From Bacillota bacterium (GTDB lineage: Bacteria > Bacillota > Clostridia > Peptostreptococcales > Anaerovoracaceae), in NCBI GenBank assembly GCA_017445315.1, contig JAFSUI010000012.1, positions 1 through 64,000 on the forward strand: a DNA stretch of 64,000 bases. Reading direction: 5' to 3'. The notes under the pieces are model-generated. The model was not told where the DNA came from. It ran no database searches and saw only the letters and a list, made by a program, of their open reading frames with translations. The translations under genes and the position numbers were made by a program. This document shows positions 8,628-16,466 of this stretch, piece by piece (within the stretch, counting starts at the first letter, position 1; the number at the start of each line of letters is the position of its first letter).

Positions 8628-9473
8628 CTATATAATCTTGGAACGAATCCAATCATTCAACAAATCAATAAGCCATACCACTATAAAGAGCGTAAGAAGT
8701 ATGCATCCCAAATCGTGATACGCACGAAGGCTCGTTCTTTGGCTAATAAGAATACCCAAGCCGCCTGCCCCTACATATCCAAGGATACTTGATGCACGGA
8801 CATTTAATTCAAAACAGTATAGGCAGTTATCCAAATACTGAGGCAGAATCTGTGGCATACAAGCCGCCCAGAAGGACTGCAGGGTATTGGCACCAAAGGA
8901 CTGCATCGCCTCATAAGGACCCATGTCGATTGTCTCTATACTCTCATATAGCATTTTTGCGACGATACCAAGCGTAAAGAACGCAATTGAAATGGTACCT
9001 GCAAACGCTCCAAGACCAAAGATCAAAGAAAACGCAAGTGCATATATAAGAGTTGGTATGGAACGAATAATCGACAGGATAAAACGGCAAATCGAAAGAG
9101 TTGCCTTGTTACGATTGATATTGCTCGAGGCAAAAATCGCTAGCGGAAGCCCAAAGGCGCATCCTATAAGCGTTCCCGTGATCGACATCTTAATCGTTAT
9201 GATAAGAAGCGGAATCACGTTGGGGAAATACTTCCAGTTTGGAGTAAATATTTGCCCAAGGATAAAGCCAAGCTCATGTATCCTTCGCATCAGCAAACCG
9301 ATATCGAAGTTTGTGAGCAATATCGAAACATATATAGTAATGGCTAAGGCAAGTAAAATGAGCGGAGTTCTGCTCTTTGGTCTTTCTACAACATGACCAC
9401 TGTCAAGCGTAATGACCTCAGGTTTAAAAATTCGGTCAAACAATGGTCTTTTTTCAGTCTTGGACTTATCCAT
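8628..9473 (-). CDS. phnE: Phosphonate-type ABC transporter permease (first PhnE)
   Basis: First of the two permease subunits, 281 residues. A cytoplasmic N-terminal segment of about 30 residues precedes the first helix near 32-52. The EAA loop reads EAMQSFGANTLQSFWAACMPQ, and the C-terminal GAGGLGILIS matches the family. Its start overlaps the end of phnC by 8 bp, indicating translational coupling. It differs clearly from the second phnE and is not a recent duplicate. Confidence 0.88.
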   Translation of the reverse strand: MDKSKTEKRPLFDRIFKPEVITLDSGHVVERPKSRTPLILLALAITIYVSILLTNFDIGLLMRRIHELGFILGQIFTPNWKYFPNVIPLLIITIKMSITGTLIGCAFGLPLAIFASSNINRNKATLSICRFILSIIRSIPTLIYALAFSLIFGLGAFAGTISIAFFTLGIVAKMLYESIETIDMGPYEAMQSFGANTLQSFWAACMPQILPQYLDNCLYCFELNVRASSILGYVGAGGLGILISQRTSLRAYHDLGCILLTLFIVVWLIDLLNDWIRSKII

Positions 9474-10260
9474 TATTGACCACCATACCTTCCACTACTA
9501 CTTGATCGGTAGATTTAGGTACTGCTTTACCCATATAAACAAGATTCAGAACTTCCTGTGTTACCTCTTCTGCAGGTCCGTCATATACGATTTCGCCTGC
9601 ACGAATTCCTATAACACGGGTTGCGTATTTTAATGCAAGATCCACGTGGTGAATATTGATAAGAATAGAGATATTCAAATCCTTATTGATTCTCGCAAAG
9701 TCGCTCATTACTATATCTGCGATAATCGGGTCCAGCGAAGCTACAGGTTCATCCGCCAGAATAATTGACGGATTCTGATTGAGCGTACGAGCAAGAGCAA
9801 CACGCTGCATCTGTCCACCCGAAAGTTCATCGCATCTATTGTATGCCTTATCCAGAATATTAACTTTGTCAAGAGCTGCAAGTGCCTGCATCTTTTGTTC
9901 TTTGGAATATAAGCCTAGGAATGTCTTCCACCAAGGCATATCCGGAACATTGCTCGTGAGAACATTCTTGATTACGGTTGACCTTGTAACCAAATTGAAG
10001 GACTGAAATATCATGCCAATCTTTCTACGGAATCTTCTAAGGTCTTTTCCCTTGAGAGACATAACGTCGGTTCCGTCAACTATCAGCTGTCCTTCTGTTA
10101 TATCAATCATACGATTGATTGTACGGATCAAAGTGGATTTTCCTGCACCTGAAAGACCGATTATAGCGATAAACTCTCCTTGATCGATAGTCAGGTCTAT
10201 ATGCTGAAGTCCCTTTGTTCCATTTGGATAAGTTTTTGAAACGTCTTTAAATTCAATCAT
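9466..10260 (-). CDS. phnC: Phosphonate-type ABC transporter ATP-binding protein
   Basis: Cytoplasmic ATPase that powers the importer, 264 residues. Walker A is GLSGAGKST (35-43), the ABC signature LSGGQMQR lies near 147-154, and Walker B with its catalytic Glu is IILADEP near 166-172, followed by the D-loop SLDP and the switch His in INIHH. These match PhnC. It lies between phnD and the permeases. The 91-bp gap to phnD contains a hairpin (10295-10327), which probably lowers expression of phnC and the permeases relative to the binding protein. Confidence 0.92.
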   Translation of the reverse strand: MIEFKDVSKTYPNGTKGLQHIDLTIDQGEFIAIIGLSGAGKSTLIRTINRMIDITEGQLIVDGTDVMSLKGKDLRRFRRKIGMIFQSFNLVTRSTVIKNVLTSNVPDMPWWKTFLGLYSKEQKMQALAALDKVNILDKAYNRCDELSGGQMQRVALARTLNQNPSIILADEPVASLDPIIADIVMSDFARINKDLNISILINIHHVDLALKYATRVIGIRAGEIVYDGPAEEVTQEVLNLVYMGKAVPKSTDQVVVEGMVVNNG

Positions 10261-10294
10261 AATTTTTTCTTCATTTATAAGCTATATAAGCTAG

Positions 10295-10327
10295 AAAGGG
10301 GCTATTCTTAATAGAACAACCCCCTTT
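10295..10327 (-). terminator. Intercistronic hairpin between phnD and phnC
   Basis: AAAGGGG (10295-10301) pairs with CCCCTTT (10321-10327), and the inner arms also pair partly (TATTCTTA against TAGAACA). It sits directly after the phnD stop with no strong U run. Such a structure could be a partial terminator or protect the phnD 3' end, a common way to make more binding protein than membrane subunits. Confidence 0.6.
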
Positions 10328-10351
10328 AATACTAAAACAACTTGCGTATGA

Positions 10352-11476
10352 TTATTTCATAGCTTCCAATGCAGCAACTGTTACATCGTAGTCAGATTCC
10401 TGAGCAAGTACATAGCCACTATGTGTGTAGATGCTGATGATTTCCTTACCCTGATCTGTTCCTGCAATGCTGATGAGTGACTGCTGGAATGCGTCTATGA
10501 ATTCATCATTATAGATGTCCGGATTAGCCTTTGTTACGGAAACAGTGTCGTTATAGATATTTGGTGTAACGCCGATTACGCTGCATTCATTCCAAATATT
10601 ATCTTCTCTGCCCCAGCCTGCTCCCATTTCGCCAACTTCCTGATCAGTCGGTGTGCTCCAGATTTCTTCGTAGTCTGTACGTCCATCTGCATAGCATACG
10701 ATGATGTCAAGCTGTCCTGCAGCTGCCTGCATGAATCCAGCAACATACTTAACTTCTGTTGTTGTAGGAAGATCAGCAAGGCTCTTTCCATACTTTTCAT
10801 TCAGCCAAAGGTTTGGATAAATATATCCAGCGGATGATGTTGGGTTAGCAATACCCCATGAGCAATCAGCAAGCTCTTCCCATGTGAGTTCCTCGCCGTT
10901 GTTAACCTTCTCTGCAAGAGCTCTACCCTTTTCGGATGTTCCGGCATAGATGAGTCCCTTATAGAAAGTAACATCGTCTTCGCTTCTGAATACCTTGTTT
11001 GCTTCGCCGTTCCAATCAGCAGGATTGGTTGAATCGCAGGAGAGACCCGCTCTTGTTGCTGTTAGAACTACCTGTGTATCATCCCTATAAAGAGCATAGG
11101 TACCACCTGGGAGCCAAGCTATCTCAGCTGAACCGGCAGCAAGTGCTTCACCGGCTGCTTCATATGAATCGGATACAGCGATTTCTACTGAACCAATTTC
11201 ATAACCATGCTTAGCCATCTCAGCAATGATGAGATCGCCAAGTCCTGATGTGGCCGCCAGAATTTCTTCCGGTGTTCTTGATGGAACAAACATACATGTA
11301 AGCTTTTCAATCTTCTTGTTTACTTCGCCGCCTTCAGCTTCGCCGCCTTCAGCTTCGCCTTCAGCAGTTTCACTTCCACCTTCTGCTGGCTTTGGATCTT
11401 CTTTCTTTGCGCATCCTGTGAATGCAGCAAGTACGAGAACCAATACCAGGAGAACTACAATCAATTTCTTCTTCAT
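10352..11476 (-). CDS. phnD: Phosphonate-type ABC transporter substrate-binding lipoprotein
   Basis: Extracellular binding protein of the transporter, 374 residues. The N-terminus is a lipoprotein signal with the lipobox AFTGC and Cys22 as the lipid-modified residue. Residues 23-53 form an acidic linker of repeated AEGGE units. The body is a PhnD-like type 2 periplasmic-binding fold (family markers FVPSRTPEE near 65 and the GTSEKG and TSSAGYIYP blocks). The ATG start has a GGAGG site. A 13-codon leader ORF ends 17 bp upstream. The gene begins the operon phnD-C-E-E. Phosphonate, phosphite or another small oxyanion are all possible ligands. Confidence 0.88.
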   Translation of the reverse strand: MKKKLIVVLLVLVLVLAAFTGCAKKEDPKPAEGGSETAEGEAEGGEAEGGEVNKKIEKLTCMFVPSRTPEEILAATSGLGDLIIAEMAKHGYEIGSVEIAVSDSYEAAGEALAAGSAEIAWLPGGTYALYRDDTQVVLTATRAGLSCDSTNPADWNGEANKVFRSEDDVTFYKGLIYAGTSEKGRALAEKVNNGEELTWEELADCSWGIANPTSSAGYIYPNLWLNEKYGKSLADLPTTTEVKYVAGFMQAAAGQLDIIVCYADGRTDYEEIWSTPTDQEVGEMGAGWGREDNIWNECSVIGVTPNIYNDTVSVTKANPDIYNDEFIDAFQQSLISIAGTDQGKEIISIYTHSGYVLAQESDYDVTVAALEAMK

Positions 11477-11493
11477 GCTTTCTTAATCCTCCA

Positions 11494-11535
11494 TTAACTA
11501 ATGATGGTATTGCGGTTAGTCGCAACATCATACAT
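11494..11535 (-). CDS. Short leader ORF before phnD
   Basis: Thirteen codons (MYDVATNRNTIIS then TAA) begin at ATG 11533-11535 with a strong GGAGG ribosome-binding site 8 bases ahead. The stop is followed within a few bases by the phnD ribosome-binding site. No run of one codon suggests classical attenuation. The frame could be chance, but the ribosome-binding site is as good as that of phnD. Confidence 0.35.
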   Translation of the reverse strand: MYDVATNRNTIIS

Positions 11536-11556
11536 CTTGTATTATCCTCCTTCAGA

Positions 11557-11611
11557 GAATACTCTTTGATTATATCCTATGAAAATCATAAATGGAAGTG
11601 CTTAAGCACTT
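11557..11611 (-). promoter_or_regulatory. Candidate phnD promoter with palindromic operator
   Basis: On the minus strand a TATAAT box (11568-11573 on the given strand, as ATTATA) is preceded at 17 bp by TTCCAT. Just upstream lies a perfect 16-bp palindrome AAGTGCTTAAGCACTT (11596-11611). The palindrome next to a -35 box is the usual place for a repressor or activator site. The -35 match is poor, and on the plus strand the palindrome plus its T run could also be a terminator. Confidence 0.45.
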
Positions 11612-11689
11612 TTTTTAGATTTATGAGCCTTGCGTTTTTCTGTGAGTCAGGCCCGAATCGGATGCTCAATTTGACCCGCAAAAAGATAA

Positions 11690-11915
11690 AAAAAATGATG
11701 CCGATTGCATATATTCTGCGTTTCATACGCCTTGGCCTCGCTCTGATACCTATCACTACAGGCGACCGACCCTACTCTTGCAATCGACATCATCTTCTGT
11801 AATTCTTTGCTACTTCCTTTGGACCCACCTCCTATCTTGGCTTGATACTTCTCAGTGTACCAAGTTATTTTTCGGATGCCCCGATGGCATCCAGTTCTTA
11901 CTCGTCCCTTTCTTT
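11690..11915 (-). ncRNA. Unassigned structured RNA with its own promoter and terminator
   Basis: Transcription would start near 11915 and end at the T run near 11688-11695. The predicted RNA has a 7-bp hairpin (11874-11892), an 8-bp hairpin pairing CUUGGUAC with GUAUCAAG, and a 15-bp closing stem (one G-U) between AUGAUGUCGAUUGCA and UGCAAUCGGCAUCAU, followed at once by eight T. Inside that stem are nested GGUC/GGCC and UCGC/GCGA pairs and a GCGU-loop-ACGC hairpin. The structure is too elaborate for a plain terminator. It does not fit tRNA, tmRNA, RNase P, 6S, T-box, SAM, lysine, glycine or M-box patterns known to me. It could be a free small RNA or a leader upstream of phn. Confidence 0.65.
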
Positions 11916-11921
11916 GAACTT

Positions 11922-11950
11922 ATTGTAACACTTTATTTACAAAAAGTAAA
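11922..11950 (-). promoter_or_regulatory. Promoter of the structured RNA
   Basis: Read on the minus strand: -35 TTTACT (11945-11950), a 17-bp spacer, and -10 TACAAT (11922-11927). This is a close sigma-A match with ideal spacing. It lies between the metA-lysC terminator and the first hairpin of the RNA, so the RNA is not a mere trailer of metA-lysC. Confidence 0.75.
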
Positions 11951-11979
11951 GTGATTATTTCAACTTTTCTGACAATTTT

Positions 11980-12016
11980 AATATAAAAAAGAATAAGGGC
12001 TGAATTTTCAACCCTT
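11980..12016 (-). terminator. Intrinsic terminator of the metA-lysC fusion gene
   Basis: Ten-bp arms (11995-12004 and 12007-12016, one G-U) close a two-base loop and are followed on the minus strand by a stretch rich in T (TTCTTTTTTAT). Confidence 0.8.
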
Positions 12017-12049
12017 TTACGCTTTTTAGGTTTCCGTGCACATGTCTAT

Positions 12050-14314
12050 TTATGCAAATTGCTGATAGATTGCCCTCACTGCGTTCTCATAATCCTTATC
12101 ATCCACTGCAAGAATCATATGAAGATTCCCTGCTCCGTGATCCAAGAATTTGATATTAATCTTAAGCGCAGCAAGCGCAGAAAGTATCTTGATTGCAATA
12201 TTTGGTGAAGTTCCCATATCGCGCCCTACCACGCCTATCATGGCTAAATCGCTTAATGTCTCCTCTGATGCTCCCGGCATTTTTTCCTTTATCTCAGAAA
12301 GTGCATCCTCTACGTCCGCCTTAAACGACTCCTTCACAAGGAAGCTCATAGAATCAACGCCAGTCATCATTGTTTCTATTTTGATGCCCTTTGATTCAAA
12401 GATATCCAGAACATGCTCTCTCAGTTCGCTCTTCTCATTAAGATGCGCAAGCTGGACCGTAACATTCATATAGCCTCTAGCACCCGATAGCCCCGAAATA
12501 TCCTGTGCATTGCTATAATACCTCGCATTGTTTACTATGAGAGTTCCCGCATCTCCCGGCGCATTCGTATTCTTTATGTTGATTGGAATTCCTTTGCTGG
12601 CAACCTGGAATACGGTATCTGCATGCAAGACCTCAGCGCCAAGATACGAGAGTTCTCTAAGTTCTCTATAAGTAATCAAAGGAACCGAAACCGGCTTCTC
12701 CACAATTCTCGGGTCGGCCATGAGTAGACCCGAAACATCTGTCCAGTTCTCGTATAGATCCGAACCCGTGGATGCAGCGACTATCGCACCCGTGATGTCC
12801 GACCCGCCACGGCTAAAGGTCTTGATTCTTCCATCCGGAAGAGATCCGTAGAATCCCGGAATCACCGCATAATCATGCTTATGAAGTTCATCTCCTAAAA
12901 GTCTTTCCGTGACATCCTTATCGTAATTACCCTCAGCGTCAAATTTTATAAACTCGCCCGCATCGATAAAATCAAATCCAATATACTTGGCAAGAAGCTT
13001 TGAACCGATATATTCTCCCCTGCTCGGAACATAGTCAAGAAGTGATTCCTTGCTCTCCTTCTTTATCCTATCCCTTATCAGGTTAACCTCAGCCTTTGCA
13101 TCAAAGGAAACACCGAGTTCTTCCGCAATCCCACTATATCTTTCCTCTATCAAATCCAGATATTTATCAGCATCATCCCCTGCGTTCATAGACTTAAGAA
13201 GAAGATCCGTAATCTTTATATCATCAGAATTTCTCTTACCCGGAGCTGACGCCACGACAAATCTTCTCCTTGGATCTGATTTTACAATTCCCGAAACCTT
13301 CTTAAACTGATTTGCGTCGGCAAGCGAACTTCCGCCAAATTTAACAGTTATTAAATCAAAGTTATCCGTTACGAGCTCATGCTTGGGCGTTGCGCCGGTT
13401 TTGATATCATTAAGGTCAAACGGCGTAGATTGATAAACAAAATAGTTTAACCAGTTTGAATATAGAAGGTTTGCGCATGACCTCCATGAAACCTGCGGCT
13501 CCGCCTCGGGATTGTCATCAGGAAAATAATTGTATGGAATCTTTGTGTTAGGATCTATTGCGAGATCTCTTAGATACTCGTTTCTAAGCGTGTCGGCGTC
13601 ATACTCGGAGTGACCTGTAATAAAGATTTGCTTGTCATCGATAGACTTTAGGGCAAAAATTCCAACCTCGGGTGAAATAGAGATTACGCGAAGATCAGGA
13701 TGTGAAAAAACCGCCTCGTCATCGAGCCCCGTATATCTAGAATGCGGAACATAGAATTCATCATCAAATCCCCTAAAAAGCATACCTGTCTTATATTCAA
13801 GCGTGTGAAGGAAAACTCCACAGGCCTTTTCGGGGAGACGTTTTTTCTTTATCCCATAATGATAATAGAGTCCTGCCTGCGCTCCCCAGCAGATATGAAA
13901 AGTGCTGTGAACATGAGTCTTGGACCACTCCATTATCTCGCAGAGTTCATCCCAATACTCAACTTCTTCAAACTCCATGAGTTCCACAGGAGCTCCGGTT
14001 ATTATCATACCGTCATAGTATTTGTTTCTGACCTGATCAAAGGTCTTATAGAAGGCAATCATATGCTCTTCAGAAACGTTTTTGGCCTTATGCGTGCTCG
14101 TCTGAAGCAACTCAAGCTCAACCTGAAGCGGCGAGTTTCCGAGAAGTCTCGTAAGCTGAGTCTCAGTTTCTACCTTTGTTGGCATCAGATTAAGAATAAG
14201 TATCTGAAGCGGACGAATATCCTGGGTCATAGCCCTGGTATCCGTCATGACAAATACATTTTCCTTTGTCAGTATCTCAACTGCAGGTAGATTGTTTGGT
14301 ACTTTAATCGGCAT
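12050..14314 (-). CDS. Fusion of homoserine O-acyltransferase (MetA) and aspartate kinase
   Basis: One continuous 754-codon frame joins two enzymes of aspartate-family amino-acid synthesis. Residues 1-300 are MetA: catalytic Cys142 in FHICWGAQAG, and His235 and Glu237 in GHSEYD, exactly at E. coli numbering. Residue 111 is Glu (TGAPVE); work on MetA links Glu111 to acetyl-CoA use, so O-acetylhomoserine is the likely product. Residues 320-754 are aspartate kinase: KFGGSS at 325-330, RGGSDITGA in the middle and two ACT-type regulatory domains at the end. The start ATG 14312-14314 has an AAGGTGAG site and gives the usual MetA start MPIKVPN; the frame is open to 14338. Aspartate kinase normally fuses to homoserine dehydrogenase, not MetA. 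A sequencing join is unlikely because the linker is in frame with no stop. Confidence 0.92.
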   Translation of the reverse strand: MPIKVPNNLPAVEILTKENVFVMTDTRAMTQDIRPLQILILNLMPTKVETETQLTRLLGNSPLQVELELLQTSTHKAKNVSEEHMIAFYKTFDQVRNKYYDGMIITGAPVELMEFEEVEYWDELCEIMEWSKTHVHSTFHICWGAQAGLYYHYGIKKKRLPEKACGVFLHTLEYKTGMLFRGFDDEFYVPHSRYTGLDDEAVFSHPDLRVISISPEVGIFALKSIDDKQIFITGHSEYDADTLRNEYLRDLAIDPNTKIPYNYFPDDNPEAEPQVSWRSCANLLYSNWLNYFVYQSTPFDLNDIKTGATPKHELVTDNFDLITVKFGGSSLADANQFKKVSGIVKSDPRRRFVVASAPGKRNSDDIKITDLLLKSMNAGDDADKYLDLIEERYSGIAEELGVSFDAKAEVNLIRDRIKKESKESLLDYVPSRGEYIGSKLLAKYIGFDFIDAGEFIKFDAEGNYDKDVTERLLGDELHKHDYAVIPGFYGSLPDGRIKTFSRGGSDITGAIVAASTGSDLYENWTDVSGLLMADPRIVEKPVSVPLITYRELRELSYLGAEVLHADTVFQVASKGIPINIKNTNAPGDAGTLIVNNARYYSNAQDISGLSGARGYMNVTVQLAHLNEKSELREHVLDIFESKGIKIETMMTGVDSMSFLVKESFKADVEDALSEIKEKMPGASEETLSDLAMIGVVGRDMGTSPNIAIKILSALAALKINIKFLDHGAGNLHMILAVDDKDYENAVRAIYQQFA

Positions 14315-14413
14315 ATTCTCACCTTCTCTTGTTTTCATTAACGCATTAAAGCGATTTCCGTATAGTATATCACAATTGAAGCAAAAGAAAACATTGATTT
14401 ATCAAGTTTTTTC

Positions 14414-14442
14414 TTGATTTTTAGGCCGAGCTCGTATATAAT
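14414..14442 (+). promoter_or_regulatory. Promoter of rpsT
   Basis: -35 TTGATT (14414-14419), spacer 17 bp, -10 TATAAT (14437-14442), 64 bp before the gene start. Strong sigma-A type. Confidence 0.8.
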
Positions 14443-14505
14443 TTCACCTGCACGTTGATTTTGTATAGGAAATGCCAGAGAATCTATAAAGTGGGGTGAT
14501 GAATC

Positions 14506-14778
14506 GTGGCTAATATTAAATCAGCAAAGAAAAGAATCAAAGTAATCGACAAGAAGACCGCTAGAAATAAGCGTGTCAAGGACCATGTAAAGGAAAGCCT
14601 TCGTGCGTTTGAAGATGCTATGGCATCCGAGAATTATGATGAAGCTTCCGTTAAGCTCGTAGCAGCTGAGAAGGAACTCAAGCAGGCTGCAAGCAAGGGA
14701 ACGCTCAACAAGCACGCTGTTTCCCGCAAGGTAAGTCGTCTTACAAAGAGATTCAACGCTGCAAAGGCAGCAAAGTAA
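14506..14778 (+). CDS. rpsT: 30S ribosomal protein S20
   Basis: Primary 16S rRNA-binding protein of the small subunit. The 90-residue, Lys/Arg-rich helical protein begins ANIKSAKKRIK after a GTG start, and ends in RLTKRFNAAKAAK, as S20 does. The GTG start is fixed by this N-terminus and a GGGGTGA ribosome-binding site. It has its own promoter and terminator and is divergent from metA-lysC. Confidence 0.97.
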   Translation: MANIKSAKKRIKVIDKKTARNKRVKDHVKESLRAFEDAMASENYDEASVKLVAAEKELKQAASKGTLNKHAVSRKVSRLTKRFNAAKAAK

Positions 14779-14828
14779 GCTCACCCGTCCCCACCCGTGT
14801 ATAAGTTAAATACACATACGAAGAGCTA

Positions 14829-14860
14829 AGCGATGGAGTGTCTCCCATCGCTTTTTCTTT
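14829..14860 (+). terminator. Intrinsic terminator of rpsT
   Basis: Eight-bp stem (AGCGATGG 14829-14836, CCATCGCT 14845-14852) followed by a T-rich run TTTTCTTTT. Confidence 0.88.
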
Positions 14861-14929
14861 TCCGTAAGTATAAGTCATTCGACTCACTCGTCCTCGCAGC
14901 GGACAATTACACGAAAATAAAAAGCGATG

Positions 14930-15691
14930 TTAGTCGTCAGCGTTTATTGGGGCATCGAATGGAAATGATGGCATAATTTCTAGTTTGAATTTGTTTAAGC
15001 GGTGCCTTTTATCTATTTTTTCTTTGATCTCGGGATCCTCGCAGACTCCTGTTCTTATATATTCGTCGAGCACTGCATATGTGAATCCGAGATTTTCTTC
15101 GTCAGTAAGTCCCTGAAGGCCATCAATAGGAACCTTCTCAACAAGTTCCTCAGGAAGCTTAAGCACTCTACCTACGGCCTTGACCTCCTGAACCGTGAGC
15201 TTTGAAAGAGGACTGAAATCCCCTGCTCCGTCGCCATATCTTGTAGAGTAACCAACCCAGTCCTCCGAAAGATTTCCCGTATTTGCAACCCTTCCATTCA
15301 TTGACTGAGAAACCGCATAGGTCACCGCCATTCTGATGCGCGGCGGTAGATTTACTATCGTCTGCTTGCTTATCTCAGAATCCATGTTTTCTTTAAGACC
15401 AGCTATCACAGCATCATAGGCCTCTTTGATATTAATAACGGTGTGGTCTATCCCAAGATGCTCCACAAGAAGCTTAGCCTTATCTATATCATGCTGCTCA
15501 CCATTCGGAAGAAGAACACCAAATACGCGATCATGCCCTAGCGCAGCCGTGCAGAGCGCAGCAGTAACCGAGCTATCCTTTCCTCCGCTTATTGCAACAA
15601 CAGCATTGCAACCCTTTCCGTTTTCTTCAAAGAACTCTCTTATCCAACGAACGATCTCGCCCGTCGTTCTTTCCGCATCAAATCTATACAT
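14930..15691 (-). CDS. nadE: NH3-dependent NAD(+) synthetase
   Basis: Converts deamido-NAD, ATP and ammonia to NAD. The protein (~253 residues) has the ATP-pyrophosphatase loop AISGGKDSSV near residue 30 and the GNLSEDWVGYSTRYGD block that binds deamido-NAD. It lacks the N-terminal glutaminase domain of the long type, so it uses ammonia directly. The start is placed at ATG 15689-15691 (AGGAG site). The frame stays open to 15730, but that extension is encoded by the interspersed repeat at 15711-15735 and is unlikely to be native. Confidence 0.92.
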   Translation of the reverse strand: MYRFDAERTTGEIVRWIREFFEENGKGCNAVVAISGGKDSSVTAALCTAALGHDRVFGVLLPNGEQHDIDKAKLLVEHLGIDHTVINIKEAYDAVIAGLKENMDSEISKQTIVNLPPRIRMAVTYAVSQSMNGRVANTGNLSEDWVGYSTRYGDGAGDFSPLSKLTVQEVKAVGRVLKLPEELVEKVPIDGLQGLTDEENLGFTYAVLDEYIRTGVCEDPEIKEKIDKRHRLNKFKLEIMPSFPFDAPINADD

Positions 15692-15710
15692 CTTTCTCCT
15701 CATTTTCACC

Positions 15711-15765
15711 GGGGACGGTTCCACTTGCAAATTTTTTCATTGGGGACGGTTCTACTTGTAAATTT
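15711..15765 (+). repeat. Interspersed repeat, two direct copies (GGGGACGGTT type)
   Basis: Two copies, 15711-15735 and 15742-15765, share the core GGGGACGGTTCNACTTGNAA. They lie just upstream of nadE. Inverted copies occur at 15827-15858 and at 16467-16530. Similar short GGGGACGG repeats are known from several bacterial genomes; I cannot name their class. Confidence 0.75.
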
Positions 15766-15826
15766 TGTCGCCAAAGATTCAATACTTTTTTAGCTCTCGC
15801 AATCTGTAATCAAATCACTCGGCTCC

Positions 15827-15860
15827 TATTTGCAAGTGGAACCGTCCCCATTGTCAATTA
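15827..15860 (-). repeat. Interspersed repeat, inverted copy at the UPF0340 stop
   Basis: The same repeat on the opposite strand. Together with 15711-15765 it forms a long inverted repeat (about 21 matching positions, spacer about 60 bp) that could fold as a hairpin. The outer end supplies the TAA stop of the UPF0340 gene (15858-15860). Confidence 0.75.
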
Positions 15861-16430
15861 TCTTGGGATATCGCCACCCGAGAGATGTTCGTCATATTCG
15901 GCGCGGCTTCCGCCGATAAACTTTGGTCTTGTTCTTGCGCAGACAACATGCGCGGAACCTATTTCCTTTGTTGCAATTCTTACGGGAACAGCCACAGGCT
16001 TTAGGTGCATACCGATAAGGGTATCGCCGATATCCATACCGCCTGCTGCTCTAACAGTTTCTACGGCAACCGGGTCCGTTAGGTTTTCGTAGGTGCTAAC
16101 AGCAAATGAACCTCCTGCGTGAAGCTTTGGAACTACATTAACGATATCCTGTCCCGGAAGAAGCGCTGCTCGCTCTATTATTACGGCTCTGTTTAAATGC
16201 TCGCAGCACTGCGCCGCTAGATATATGCCTCTCTCGTCAAGCAGCGGTTTTACTGCGTCAAACACGGCCTTTGCGGCATCTATATCTGAGCCCTGGCCGA
16301 TTTGCTTGCCCTTGATTTCGCTTGAAGAACAGCCGACAATAAATATATCGCCCTTCTCCAAATAAGATTTTTCCAGGAGTTCTGTGAGCGCACTTTCTGC
16401 CTGCTGTTTTATCGTTTCATAAGTCATCAT
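15858..16430 (-). CDS. UPF0340 / TIGR01440 family protein (YwlG-like)
   Basis: A 190-residue protein of a family with no firm function, common in Firmicutes. Family features seen are the start GCSSSEIKGKQIG (about 33-45), the LAAQCCEHLNRA block with a Cys pair (about 70-81), and GGMDIGDTLIGMHL. There is no signal peptide. In many genomes it lies near glmS or glyA; here it is 100 bp downstream of glmS but separated by two repeat copies. The last codon runs directly into an interspersed repeat that provides the stop, so the original C-terminus may have been a little different. Confidence 0.85.
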   Translation of the reverse strand: MMTYETIKQQAESALTELLEKSYLEKGDIFIVGCSSSEIKGKQIGQGSDIDAAKAVFDAVKPLLDERGIYLAAQCCEHLNRAVIIERAALLPGQDIVNVVPKLHAGGSFAVSTYENLTDPVAVETVRAAGGMDIGDTLIGMHLKPVAVPVRIATKEIGSAHVVCARTRPKFIGGSRAEYDEHLSGGDIPR

Positions 16431-16466
16431 TACTATTCCATCCTATATCATAATTATTTTTGTTTT

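Noticed and set aside
11800..11830. Possible signal-recognition-particle RNA (UCC-AAA-GGAAGUAGC resembles helix 8)
   Set aside because: The GNRA tetraloop is missing and the surrounding helix arms do not match.
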